This document shows, piece after piece, positions 30,050 to 41,669 of a DNA stretch of 64,000 nt (positions are counted from its first letter, which is position 1; each line of letters begins with the position of its first letter). A program made the position numbers and the translations under genes. Source of the stretch: Amphiura filiformis (taxonomy: Eukaryota > Echinodermata > Ophiuroidea > Amphilepidida > Amphiuridae); NCBI RefSeq assembly GCF_039555335.1, contig NC_092628.1, forward strand, positions 73,844,713-73,908,712. Reading direction: 5' to 3'. Under the pieces are notes generated by a model. It did not search any database. It saw only the letters and a program-made list of their open reading frames with translations, and was not told where the DNA came from.

Positions 30050-30800
30050 ATTCGTTTTGCAAAAATATTACCTTTTGCTGTAATGGCATACAGAAGCTCA
30101 GTACAGGAATCAACCGGCACCGCTGTTGAAAACACACACACTATGCTGTATGGAATGGAGATGGAACTCCCAATAGATTTATCATCAACTCTGTGGTCGA
30201 GCCAGAAACAGACAGTGTTGGAGACAGACTATGCTCAAGAAATGCAGAACAAGTTAAGATCTATACACGACAGAGCTAGAGAAAACTTACAAAAGCAGCG
30301 AAGAGACAGAAAAGGAACTATGACAGAGATATCATCAGGGTTGTAGCTAGACCAAGTTGAGTGACAAAATTAGAGTGCTGGCTCGGGGCACAATCTTTTT
30401 AGCGAACATGAGGGATCGAGGAATAGGAAAGGGGGTATACCCCCAAATTTTGTTTTGTTTTTTTACTCTTTTTATGATAAATAAATCATTTGTGGGGAAA
30501 AAAAGCTATGGTCCGTGCAGGCTACCCCCGACCGGCGTGGCTACAACCCTGGATATCATCACACAACCTATTCCAGTAGTCTTTTGTATGGCTACATCAG
30601 GAAGTCAGGAAGAAAGCACGATGTCCAAGCTACAATTCAAGTGGGATGGACCCTACTTGGTTACAACCAAGTTGTCTGATGTTATTTACAGAATCCAGAA
30701 ATCTCCACAGTCGAAGCCCAAAGTTGTTCACTTTGACAGACTCAAACCCTACGAAGGTGAACAATTAAGAGTACTGGCTGAAAAATTAAACAAAATGTGA
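30050..30800 (+). mobile_element. Ty3/Gypsy LTR-retrotransposon fossil (integrase end)
   Basis: Plus-strand coding remnants resemble the last part of a Ty3/Gypsy integrase: a block like AYRSSVQESTGT, then MLYGMEMELPID, then a basic coiled stretch, and after an inserted MITE the GPY/F-type module with KWDGPYLVTTKL and VVHFDRLKPYE. Only this end is present; gag, protease, reverse transcriptase and RNase H are not seen. The copy is broken in several places and carries a hAT MITE (30336..30551), so it is old and inactive. A downstream LTR may begin within 30800..31100 but its borders could not be fixed. Confidence 0.8.
30336..30551. mobile_element. hAT-type MITE, 216 bp, inside the Ty3/Gypsy fossil
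   Basis: The ends are CAGGGTTGTAGC and GCTACAACCCTG, perfect inverted repeats of 12 bp, with the exact 8-bp duplication GATATCAT (30328..30335, 30552..30559). An inner phrase GGGGCACAATCTTTTTAG recurs at 42330, marking a related copy. Confidence 0.93.
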
Positions 30801-31199
30801 ACTTCATGCTCCGACCCTCAAATTCTTTTGTACTCCGGAAATCCGGCGCATGGCTCAGTGGCTCCGAGATATGCTAAGCTGGGAATCCCTATTCATCACA
30901 AGTGTGACGTCACTACGTAGTATAAATTTATATTCAGACGCCACGCCGTTTGAGCTCGGTTGCTTGTTGGGTGTCAACAGCATCAGATGTGCCGTAACAT
31001 TCAACAATACTGAACAAGTAAAACACAAGTGATGGTTCGCACCAAAATGACAGCTCGAGTGTCGAGTAAATCCAGATAACAGGCTTCAAGGCAAGCTCGC
31101 TACATACTCTCCACGGCAAGCAGCACCGGCACCAAATGAGATACAGTAACACGTAACGCATGATCATTCCCAAAGTCAAAAATACCCCCCCTATTTTGT

Positions 31200-31793
31200 G
31201 CGGTTACTCTTACTAATTACTCTTGATCATTGAAACAATTATTGAAAGTGGTAAAGGCTCCGACAAACAAAAACAAACTCAGGAATTTATTCTATAGCTC
31301 TAATTCTAATTTATGCGTATCGGTACCATAACTATTTTAGTAATCAGTCAGATTGCTTCCTAATTAAAAACAAAACCAGGCAACAACGTAGAATGTTATG
31401 ATAACATTATATTCCATGGATTATCATGGATAGAAGTTTCATGTTGTTGTAATATTTTGTAATATACTTATAGGAGCATGGCCATTGGCCAAGCATTTTA
31501 TTTAGAATTACTTTGTTTTTAAATCACAAAGCATGAAAACAAGCATTTTTGGTAAGATATACAAAATGTACATCTAGACTAATCCAATTTCACATAGCTG
31601 GGTCCCCCCTTGCATGTAGGTCTATCCCACCTAAAATGTGAAATGATGTGGCCTTGGCGCCAGTTGGCGGGGACATTAAACTGCATTCCATCACCCGTGT
31701 TACACATAGACAAAAGAATGATGAAAGTTTACAACACAATACAATTCAACATCGATTTTTAAGTGGATTTAATACACCCAATTGGGCAGTAAC
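31200..31793. other. Intergenic, nothing recognised
   Basis: AT-rich DNA with no gene signal. A TTGGCGCCAGTTGGCGGGGA stretch near 31654 loosely resembles a tRNA-primer site, but no LTR could be placed in front of it. Confidence 0.4.
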
Positions 31794-32083
31794 CAGGGTC
31801 TTAGCTAGCCACCCGTCTGGCCGTCATTTTAGGCGGGAGTTTGCTCCTGGGACGGGCAAAATTAATGCCTTTAACAGATGCTATATTATAAATTTTATGT
31901 TTTGAGAAGCTAATTGACCTCTTTAGTAGCCCAGATTTGTAGGAGAAGGCCATATCAGCACATATTTAAACTCTTTGAACCCCCAATGGGCTATAGATGT
32001 CTGGTAAATGTTTTAAAGGTCAAATTAGGACAGGCAATTTTATTCAAATGACGGGCAACCCTCAATTTCTAGCTAAGACCCTG
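31794..32083. mobile_element. hAT-type MITE, 290 bp
   Basis: The ends are CAGGGTCTTAGCTAG and CTAGCTAAGACCCTG with an exact 8-bp duplication GCAGTAAC (31786..31793, 32084..32091). Inside, the pair GACGGGCAAAATTAATGCC / GACGGGCAACCC occurs. No gene is present. Confidence 0.92.
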
Positions 32084-32458
32084 GCAGTAACAACACTAGT
32101 TTGGTGCAGACGGGACCCAGTAATGGCCGACTGAATTACGATTCAGACAATTCTCTCAAATTTTTGCTATAAAGTGGTACAGATTACATAAAGATGATCA
32201 TTTACTCCGGATTTTGGACCAGGAGGAGCGCCGGTTGAGTCCTGGAGTGGTGTGTATGAGCACCGGTAAGGGTACATGTAATGGCTGATCTTGTTCCATG
32301 TTTGTGTCCTCCCGCATGCTCTTGCATGACATTGTCTGGCTCCGAGTAGACGTAAGTGATCTAACCTTCCTGAGTCTGAACGATTCAGTTTTGAAATATA
32401 ACCACCGCCCATTTTCCACCCATGTACGATCCGGGACATATCGGTTTGGGGAGGGGAG

Positions 32459-32720
32459 TGTGTGGCGGAAATGGATATCGACGAGAGAAGGCCTCAACAC
32501 CTTCTGCTATGTGGTTTCATTGGCTATATAAGCGGGTGCAACAGCACTCTGGGCCAGTCTGTCCGTGAGTGTGGTTGGTCGATGACTGGTCAATTAGCCT
32601 CTCTCACTCCAAACGCATCCAAACCATCATTCTCCACTCCTGATTCCACTCTGATCTACCTGGAGCCCCAATAAAGGTATTGAGCCTAATGTTCTCTATC
32701 TGTGCGAGTCTAGTATTTTT
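32459..32720 (+). mobile_element. Possible solo or fragment LTR (fossil)
   Basis: A purine-rich tract GGGGAGGGGAG ends at 32458 and is followed by TGTGTGGCGG. A TATATAAG box is at 32525, AATAAA at 32670, with a T-rich end after it. The spacing fits U3-R-U5 of an LTR. No second copy is in the window, the right border is unclear, and no coding part is recognised around it. A host promoter with a poly(A) signal is the alternative. Confidence 0.35.
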
Positions 32721-32939
32721 TTGAAGTGCAATTTTAGCAACCTTTTTGCTGCGATCGCCTGTCGTGATCGGCTGCGTTTACTTCTGAACTTCCATTGCTT
32801 TACACGGCGTCATGCTTCAGCGAATCCGATGGTCTGAATGCTATGGTCCCTAGCCTCGAATGTGTGAAGCTATCGGTGAGCAAATTTGTGGCTAGACTTC
32901 TCGAGCAATAGCACGTGTAGTCAAGCACTACACGTAAAA

Positions 32940-33710
32940 ATTTCCAAACAGCTCACCAAAATCGCTCCCCCCCCTCTTGGCCTGCCAAAAATCGCTTGCC
33001 CCCCTCCCTCTCGGCCTGCCAAAAATCTTTGAAACCCCTTGCACATGCCCAATTTTTGGAATCCCAATTTGCAAACATTAAATGGTCTCGAATACATGTT
33101 GCGAGTGCAGCAAGCAGTAAAATTTGCATTTAGCCTTTTTAGAGCATTTTATTTTAAAGACACCCCATGAATGTTTGCCAAAATTCCCCCCCCCCCTTCG
33201 GCTTGCCAAAAATCCCCCCCCCTTTCGGCTCGTCAAAACTTCTCCCCCATCCAATTTTACCCTCCCACCATGGTTCATAATTAAAAAAAAAAAAAAATAT
33301 TGTTGTGTTGCCCTCAAGTGGAAAAATGGGAAAGTTGGGTCGGGCGGTCGGATTCCCATTCAAACATTTGGGAAACTGAAAGTGCATAATCCCACTCACT
33401 CTCAGTAGGCCTACACTTTAAGTTAATGCAGTAATAAAAGGCATGTCAGACCCAAGGCACATACATCGAATTGTGAATGCTAGAAGATACAAAGTACAGC
33501 ACCGTAACACTAACGTGTACATTTACACCAGACACGAGCTTGATCCCGTCTAAGGGGCTGTGCAATAATTATGTGGGGGGGGGGGTAAAATTTCCAAATG
33601 GCTTGCCAAAATTGCTTGCCCCCCTCCCTCTCGGCCCGCCAGAAATTGCTTGTCCCCCCCCCTTGACCCGCCAAAAATCGTTGTCCCCCCCCCCCCTTGC
33701 ACATGTCAAT
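32940..33710. repeat. CCCCC-rich repeat family with TTGCC(A)AAAATTGC units
   Basis: The phrases CTTGCCCCCCTCCCTCTCGG and GGCCTGCCAAAAATCG recur at 32960..33060, 33180..33260 and 33580..33690, mixed with C/G homopolymers. The same family in reverse orientation is at 43480..43635, where it ends ATAATTATTCACAGCCCCT, matching GGGGCTGTGCAATAATTATG at 33553. It is a low-complexity mobile repeat; borders were not fixed. Confidence 0.6.
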
Positions 33711-33813
33711 TTTTTTGGATCCCAGTTTGTGAACCTTAAATGGTCTATATGTTGCGAGCGTAGCGAGCAGGAAAATTTGCATATTTAAGCGTTTCCGTAT
33801 GGTTTTCCAAGTC

Positions 33814-36286
33814 TTTTTAGAGCGTTTTATATAAAGGGCGCCCCAAGAAAAAGTATACCGGTAAGCGGGTTTTCTTATTTCTAAAGATTGGTACCGGTAC
33901 CGTACCGCATTCATGAGAGATGTTAATTTCTAGTGTTATTAAAAATTTCTGTTGTGACGATCACACATCTATTCAATTCTCTCTCACTTCAGTGGACATG
34001 GTGAATAGAAATGATGTCCATCGAGGTCGCGTGACTCACTGAAGTCATGAACTAAGCTAAGTCAGATTATGTACCGGGGGTTCACTCCCATTGCGGCCTG
34101 TACATGTACACCATCCGTGATAATAAAAACACGTAAAAGGGTAGTTTTTGTGGGTAGGCACGATCACGGCGTATCGTGTTTAGGTGTCAAAAACATGAAA
34201 AATTGGAAAAAAAAGGGTAAATTGCAATTGCCATATGGTCATTTTCACAGTAAAGGGTGTAACTTTTGATTTTTAGGGTCAAAATTTCAAACCACTTAAA
34301 TATGTTTCTGTTTACTGAAATCATGCATAGAAGCAACTTAAATTCCAGTAAAATAATGTTTCAAGGCTTAAACCTTTTGATTTCTAATAAAAAATTTGAC
34401 ATTTGCATAACATTTTGGTTAAAATCTAAGAAAAATGTATTTTACATAACCTCAGAAAATTATGCCACGCAAGCTGAAATACATGTGCAATCCCATTCTA
34501 AAGTAAGTCAACAGATATAAGTTAAATTTTATACAATGTTTGTAATTGCAGTTTTGAAATTTTTAACATCAAGTGTCATTTACAATGGAAATTTCCAAAC
34601 CTTAAACATATTTTTAAGTTTTAATTGGGTTCCTAAAATAATTTGAATGTCTAACTTCATGTACAAATACTACTTGATGAAAGGAACCTCCCAGCCAAGT
34701 TTCACAGAAATTGGAGTTATTTTTTAGAATTGGCAATTCAAGCAATTTGTGTTTCGGAGGCTTCAGTTAACAACACAGGTGATCATAAAAGTAAAATATT
34801 TGGCTAACTACTACAAGTTGACATAAAACAAGGCGGTTCTCGAACCACGAGTCTCGCCTGCTTTCGTGACCACCTGCTTTTGCGATTACTTTTGGTAGAG
34901 GTAAATGAATTTGGTGGTTATCGGCTGGGCACAATTATCTGGCTGATGGTGACCGTACCCATCAAGTTTCATGCCCACCAAGATTCATGCCCGACCAACA
35001 GTTTTTACTAATTTGACCTCAGATGACCCTTGGTGACCTCGAAATGAGCTTTTTAGAGCGTTTTATATAAAGGGCGCCCCAAGAAAAAGTATACCGGTAA
35101 GCGGGTTTTCTTATTTCTAAAGATTGGTACCGGTACCGTACCGCATTCATGAGAGATGTTAATTTCTAGTGTTATTAAAAATTTCTGTTGTGACGATCAC
35201 ACATCTATTCAATTCTCTCTCACTTCAGTGGACATGGTGAATAGAAATGATGTCCATCGAGGTCGCGTGACTCACTGAAGTCATGAACTAAGCTAAGTCA
35301 GATTATGTACCGGGGGGTTCACTCCCATTGCGGCCTGTACATGTACACCATCCGTGATAATAAAAACACGTAAAAAGGGTAGTTTTTCGTGGGTAGGCAC
35401 GATACGCGCGTATCGTGTTTAGGGTGTCAAAAACATGAAAAATTGGAAAAAAAAGGGTAAATTGCAATTGCCATATGGTCATTTTCACAGTAAAGGTGTA
35501 ACTTTTGATTTTTAGGGTCAAAATTTCAAACCACTTAAATATGTTTCTGTTTACTGAAATCATGCATAGAAGCAACTTAAATTCCAGTAAAATAATGTTT
35601 CAAGGCTTAAACCTTTTGATTTCTAATAAAAATTTGACATTTGCATAACATTTTGGTTAAAATCTAAGAAAAAATGTATTTTACATAACCTCAGAAAATT
35701 ATGACATGAAAGCTGGAATACATGTGAAATCCCATTCCAAAGTAAGTCAACAGATATAAGTTAAATTTTATACAATGTTTGTAATTGCAGTTTTGAAATT
35801 TTTTAACATCAAGTGTCATTTACAATGGAAATTTCCAAACCTTAAACATATTTTTTGAGTTTTAATTGGGTTCCTAAAATAATTTGAATGTCTAACTTCA
35901 TGTACAAATACTACTTGATGAAAGGAACCTCCCAGCCAAGTTTCACAGAAATTGGAGTTAATTTTTAGAATTGGCAATTCAAGCAATTTGTGTTTCGGAG
36001 GCTTCAGTTAACAACACAGGTGATCATAAAAGTAAAATATTTGGCTAACTACTACAAGTTGACATAAAACAAGGCGGTTCTCGAACCACGAGTCTCGCCT
36101 GCTTCGTGACCACCTGCTTTTGCGATTACTTTTGGTAGAGGTAAATGAATTTGGTGGTTATCGGCTGGGCACAATTATCTGGTTGATGGTGACCGTACCC
36201 ATCAAGTTTCATGCCCACCAAGATTCATGCCCGACCAACAGTTTTTACTAATTTGACCTCAGATGACCCTTGGTGACCTCGAAATG
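33814..36286 (+). repeat. Tandem duplication of a 1.236-kb segment
   Basis: Copy 1 (33814..about 35049) and copy 2 (about 35050..36286) run in parallel with few changes: TTTTAGAGCGTTTTATATAA, ACCGGTACCGTACCGCATTC, TGTTTCGGAGGCTTCAGTTA and AACCACGAGTCTCGCCTG appear in both at a spacing of 1236-1238. The junction joins ...CTCGAAATGA of the 108-bp repeat to GCTTTTTAGAGCG, so one breakpoint lies inside that repeat. No coding was seen. Confidence 0.95.
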
Positions 36287-37135
36287 ACCTTCCAAAAATT
36301 GGGCTTTAAATGTTGACTGTACCCACCAAGTTTCATGCCCGTACAACAGTTTGTACTAAATTTGACCTCAGATGACCCCTGGTGACCTGGAAATGACCTT
36401 CCAAAAATTGGGCTTTAAATGTTGACTGTACCCACCAAGTTTCATGCCCCTACAACAGTTTTTACTCATTTGACCCCAGATGACCCCTAGTGACCTCGAA
36501 ATGACCTTCCAAAAATTTGGCTTTAAATGTTGACTGTACCCACCAAGTTTCATGCCCTTACAACAGTTTTACTTAATTTGACCTCAGATGACCCCTGGTG
36601 ACCTTGAAATGACCTTCCAAAAATTTGGCTTTAAATGTTGACTGTACCCAACAAGTTTCATGCCCATACAACAGTTTTTACTAATTTGACCTCAGATGAC
36701 CCCTGGTGACCTTGAAATGACCTTCCAAACATTTGGCTTTAAATGTTGACTGTACCAACAAAGTTTCATGCCCGTACAACAGTTTTTACTAATTTGACCT
36801 CTGATGACCCCTGGTGACCTTGTAATGACCTTCCAAAAATTTGGCTTTAAATGTTGACTGCACCCACCAAGTTTCATGCCCATACGACAGTTTTTACTAA
36901 TTTGACCTCAGATGACCCCTGGTGACCTTGAAATGACCTTCCAAAAATTTGGCTTTAAATGTTGACTGTACCAACCAAGTTTCATGCCCATACGACAGTT
37001 TTTACTAATTTGACCTCAGATGACCCCTGGTGACCTTGAAATGACCTTCCAAAAATTTGGCTTTAAATGTTGACTGTACCAACCAAGTTTCATGCCCATA
37101 CGACGGTTTTTACTAATTTGACCTCAGATGACCCC
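36180..37135 (+). repeat. Array of about eight 108-bp repeats
   Basis: The anchor GACCTTCC recurs at 36286, 36395, 36503, 36611, 36719, 36827, 36935 and 37043, a period of 108 (once 109). The unit includes CCAAGTTTCATGCCC, CAACAGTTTTTACTAATTTG and ACCTCAGATGACCCC. Single partial units also end each copy of the 1.24-kb duplication. On the minus strand the unit is open for 36 codons and repeats in frame over stretches (e.g. 36692..36883), but no protein family is suggested. Confidence 0.93.
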
Positions 37136-37289
37136 TACATGACCTCAGTGACCTTGACGCACTAACCAATACAAACCGGTTCTGTCTCGGGTCAAGATGC
37201 ACCCACCCACCAAGTTTGAGGAACGTGCGACTCATAGTCTCCGAGAAAATAGGCGGAAGGCAAACTTTAACCAAAACTTTAACCAAATT

Positions 37290-37350
37290 TGTCACATACA
37301 CACCCCCACACACCCCCACATACACACATACACACATCTGCACATCTGCA
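37290..37350 (+). repeat. CA-rich simple repeat
   Basis: (CACACACCCC)n and (CATACACA)n run. Confidence 0.9.
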
Positions 37351-38578
37351 CGGAAAAGTGATTATATAGTCTCCTGCCTTATCAGGCGAGACAAAAATAG
37401 GTAAAAAATATCACAATTTAATACCAATTTTCATGCTTTGCTTCTAAGTATTGAATTTCAGTTGTGACAAAAATTAAATTATCACAGCAAGTAATTTTTT
37501 TGTTTCAAAGGCTTCATGTTAACAATTGTTAAACATTGCAGAAGTAGTTTTTTGAAAACAACAGTGTTGGGATCATCTAAGCTGTTATTTTCTTGTGTGT
37601 ATTGAATCAATGATTCTATGCGGCAGATATTGTAGATTTATCACATGTTAATTTTTTCACCCATTTGTTAAGTATGGTGTTTTTTACATGTGAAGCCTCC
37701 GAAACAGGCTTTTTGGGTATCAGTATATTTTTCAAACATTAACCATAATGTCAATTTTTTTTAAATTTATGACATTCTGCACATATCAAGAAATAATTAC
37801 AATGCAGATATCAGTATGAAACACACCAATTTAGATATGCATAGATGATAATTAATCTTATTGTTGTTTGGAGGCTTCAATTGTTAACGGAAAGTTTGTA
37901 TTGGGTCCCATTTTCAAACGGTGATATATATCTCCACGATTTAAAAACATGTGACTTGAGGATCTACTTTGCTACATTTTGATAAATAGATTGGATGAGC
38001 TCTTTTATTTATATTTGCACAAGCTTGCTGAACAGTTTGTTTCGGAGGCTTCAAAAAGTTAACGGAAAAACGGCTCTTTGAAGTCAAGATTTTATACAAA
38101 TTTTAAAAGCTGCAAATCGACTAATTTTTGTTACCCATTTCAAGTTAAGATAACAACTGTTTTGAATCAAGAAGAAGTGAAGAAATAACCAAGAATTATG
38201 AACCAAAGCTACACCCACAAAGTTTGTTAACAATTGTTAACGGAAAATGAAGCCTCCGAAACGACAAATATCGAAGTCCGGTTCTCAAAAATACAGGGCT
38301 GTTCACAATTAAATCTAATGTGGCAGTGTTTACTGAACATATGACTGTACTTTCAGGATAAGAAAAATTATCCATGAACTAACTGAAGAAAACACGGGTT
38401 TTACAAAAATGTTACTGTTTTTTATAGTTTTTCAAAATGGCAATATTAAGTACATTTAAGCCTGCTAAAACTGAACGCAGTAACTCCCAAAGCTGATTAT
38501 GCTACCCAAGGTAGCTGCTAACTAGATGACTTATGTGGCCAAAAATCATGGAATTCTGTGGCTTTATTAGAACACTAC

Positions 38579-40379
38579 GGATTAAAATGGGGTCAGTCCA
38601 TGTCAAAACAGACTGAGTGTACACCCACCCTCTTGGATTATGCTCTCCTTTGGCTCAGGGGTACCTTTCATGGACCCCTAGGTGAGGTCACAAGAAAAAA
38701 ATTCAAATTCAATTTAGTTTCGAATGGCGGGCCATCTAAGTTTGGCGACCTTGACCAAAATTGGGAATTTAAGGTGTCCAAATGACAAAGCGCTCTCTTT
38801 GAGAGGCATTTTCTTCTTAATTAAATCAGTTGTGACCCTCTTTTTGAATGTGGTCACTCACTGGCTGTGTCTGAAATGCCTAATGCCAAAAAGATTGATT
38901 TGAATTTTGTTGGGATTTCAGAGGGGTCAAAATCAGCACTTCATACTGTTCAATCAAATTATCTTTGATTTTGAAGGACCCATGATAATGCCACAGTGCA
39001 CTTATAGGTCCTAATTATGTTCAGAATGGATTAACCATGTGCCAATGTCTATGAGCAATTCAAAAAAAGATAAATTTCTAGACCCCTACAGAATTTTAGG
39101 CCCCCCTAAAGTGGTTCAGCCACAAATGGCGCTTAAAATCGGCAAATTTTGACACCTAATAACTTTAGGTGTACACCAGATATGAATTTCTAGTCTTTTG
39201 CATCTGAAAGAATGTAGTCTAATGTTACTAGGAACATAAGATTTGTTTTGTATTTTTGTGTTTTGATACTTTCAAAAAGGTCGTTGACCTATGAACATTT
39301 TTAAGTCATAGCGCCCTCCTGAAAGGTCTGACACATAACAAACTATACATTTTGGAATCCTCATGACCATACGAGTAATTTGATATATTACTTGACATAA
39401 TTGGGAGCATTCTGAAAATTTGACCCCATAACCTGTACTTTGCATGTGCATCGTTGCCAGGAAGTGCATTTTTGACCCCTTAAAAATCCATACAGAGGAT
39501 TAGAAAGTAGTTTTTCTTATTACTTGACTCAAGAGCAACTTGAAATATCAGGATAAATAATACAAATGGCTATAAAGTGATCAAAAATATAAAAAATATC
39601 ATACTAAAATTGGCATTTTGTACCGTATCCTGTATGCATGGTATGTTAGGCAAAAATGACTATTTTGAAAGCGTCAACTTAATACTAAAACACAAAAAAT
39701 ACAAAACAAATCTTATGTTCCTAATAACATTAAACTACATTCTTTCAGATGCAAAAGACTAGAAATTCATATCTGGTGTACACCTAAAGTTATTAGGGGT
39801 CAAAATTTGCCGACTTTAAGTGCCATTTGTGGCTGAACCACTTTAGGGGTGGCCTAAAATTCTGTAGGGGTCTAGAAATTTCTCTTTTTTGAATTGCTCA
39901 TAGACATTGGCATATGGTTAATCCATTCTGAACATAATTAGGACCTATAAGTGCACTGTGACATTATCATGTGTCCTTCAAAATCAAGATAATTTGATTG
40001 AACAGTACGAAGTGCTGATTTTGACCCCCTCTGAAATCCCAACGAAATTCCGAAATCTATCTATTTTGGCATTAGGTATTTCAGACACAGCCAGTGAGTG
40101 ACCACATTCAAAAAGAGGATCACAACTGATTCAATTAAGAAGAAAGTGCCCCTCAAAGAGAGCACTTTGTCTTTTAGACCCCTTAAATTCACAATTTTGG
40201 TCGAGGTCGCCAAACTTTGATTGCCCGCCATTCGCAAACGAAATGAAATTTGAATTTTTTCTTGTGACCTCACCTAGGGATCCATGAAAGGTACCCCTGA
40301 GCCAAAAGAGAGCAAAATCCAAGAGGGTGGGTGTACACTCAATCTGTTTCGACATGGACTGACCCAATGTTAAAAATCC
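38579..40379. mobile_element. 1.8-kb inverted-repeat element
   Basis: Arms of about 700 bp (38579..39285 and 39665..40379) are inverted copies: GGGGTCAGTCCATGTC ... GTGTACACCCACCCTCTTGG at the left, CCAAGAGGGTGGGTGTACAC ... GACATGGACTGACCC at the right. They also share GACCTCACCTAGG and GGCTGTGTCTGAAATGCC. The roughly 380-bp middle has no gene. The inner arm ends meet near ATAAGATTTGTTTTGTATTT / AAATACAAAACAAATCTTAT. It is a long-TIR or foldback DNA element; target duplications were not identified. Confidence 0.85.
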
Positions 40380-40384
40380 AAAGT

Positions 40385-40895
40385 TACACCCTTTACCGTG
40401 AAAATGACCATATGCGGAAATGAAATTTAAGTTAAGAAATTGTAGGAATAAAATCCCTGTTTAGGGTGTGAAAACAGGCGTGTGTTACCTGTTTAGGGTA
40501 TCGTGGGGTTAAATCCTTGTTTAGGGTGCTTTTTAAAAGTTGACTATCCCGGGTGACTTAGACTCGCTGAGTCTCATGGACGCCGTTCCTATGTCCATCA
40601 GACTCGTATTTCCCATTTTGGATGTCAATGGGAAATGTCAAAAACACAAAATTACAACTTTAAACATACTATTGGCAAAAGACATTATTACCAAACAATA
40701 TAGAATAGAAAATTTGACATCATTTTCTCAAAATATTGAAGAAATTTGCTCACTAGACAGCGAAAAAGTACGCAATCCAATTCCCGTTCAAACGCGTGAG
40801 AAACTGAAAGTGCATAATCCCGACTAGGGTGACTATCGCGGATGATGTACAGGTACAGGCCACATTGGGAGTGACCCCCCCTGGATTATGTATTA
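40385..40895. repeat. Inverted relatives of the 34.0-34.3-kb segment
   Basis: AGTTACACCCTTTACCGTGA, AAATGACCATATG and (in inverted order) TACAGGTACAGGCCACATTG with GGGAGTGACCCCCC mirror GGTCATTTTCACAGTAAAGG, GGGTGTAACTTTTG and ATTGCGGCCTGTACATGTAC at 34060..34290. An inserted piece (about 40555..40830) sits between the matching parts, with GACTATC on both sides. Confidence 0.6.
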
Positions 40896-41311
40896 ATTAA
40901 TGTCGTATAAAATTTGTATTGTTCTCAGAAAAAACCCAAATTTTCTACTAGTACTATGGCGCTCTAGCTGAAATACAGCAAAATAATGTGTGCCTACGAT
41001 CTGAGGGCTGATGACACACATTCGATGGGTGTATTCATTCACTGACATTGTGCTTCCAAGTTTTCCATCATGAAAAGCTTCTAAGTTGTTTAGACTAGTT
41101 TTATGACTTGAAAATGACTTACCAGCAATGCCCATCGTATGCCTTCATTGATGAATTGGTCACCCATTCTTAAAGTTCGAGTCAATGCTTCTATTCACGT
41201 CAAATTATTATCTTCTGCGCTAAAATTATACTCTTTTTAAATCCTTCATTTCAGGCACTTCTTCAGCTTTTCGACACACACCTGTTGTAAGTGTTGTTAC
41301 TTCGTCAAAGG

Positions 41312-41619
41312 TCATGACCTCGCTAATTGTTTTGGCCTCGCTTGGAAGTTTGGGCACTGTCGAAAGAGGGCGATCGTTTGCTTTCTTTCCTGACAGGGCT
41401 GTTTCCTGAACATAATATCCTGAACATGCCTGAACACAGCTGCACAGGCCCTGCCTGAACAGGAGCTAACAGGACCAAGAGGCCTCAACTTCTTTCCGGG
41501 GCTCTTTCCCTGTTGGCTTCTTTCTCTGGTATCATTTTGTACTTTCTTTTCTTGCTCCTTTATCCTGTTTTGTTCTTTCATTAATTCTTGCTTCACCTCC
41601 TTTTTTTCATTCTTATTTT
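41312..41619 (-). CDS. Unknown ORF with a charged helical start
   Basis: It begins KNEKKEVKQELMKEQNRIKE and then QEKKVQND, coiled-coil-like, followed by a Gln/Arg/Pro-rich part. No family was recognised, and no start or splice context. It may be chance. Confidence 0.15.
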
Positions 41620-41669
41620 ACAATTTTTCTGTAGGCCTGTTCCTCATCCAGTGCTATCCAGCTTACTTC

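Noticed and set aside
31640-31680. Retroelement primer-binding site at TTGGCGCCAGTTGGCGGGGA
   Set aside because: Similarity is loose and no LTR or coding part could be placed around it.
32405-32425. Minus-strand ATGGGTGGAAAATGGGCGG as the oxidase first exon
   Set aside because: It resembles the Met-Gly-x-Trp-Ala-Val start of NOX2, but it runs to a stop soon after, and I see no good splice donor in phase 0 at the right distance.
33510-33914. Overlapping ORFs of about 100-134 codons around 33.5-33.9 kb
   Set aside because: They arise from C/G homopolymer runs and low-complexity repeats; no conserved motif.
36180-37135. 108-bp array as a coding repeat gene
   Set aside because: Only the minus strand is open in parts, units with 109 bp break the frame, and no protein family fits; kept only as a weak observation.
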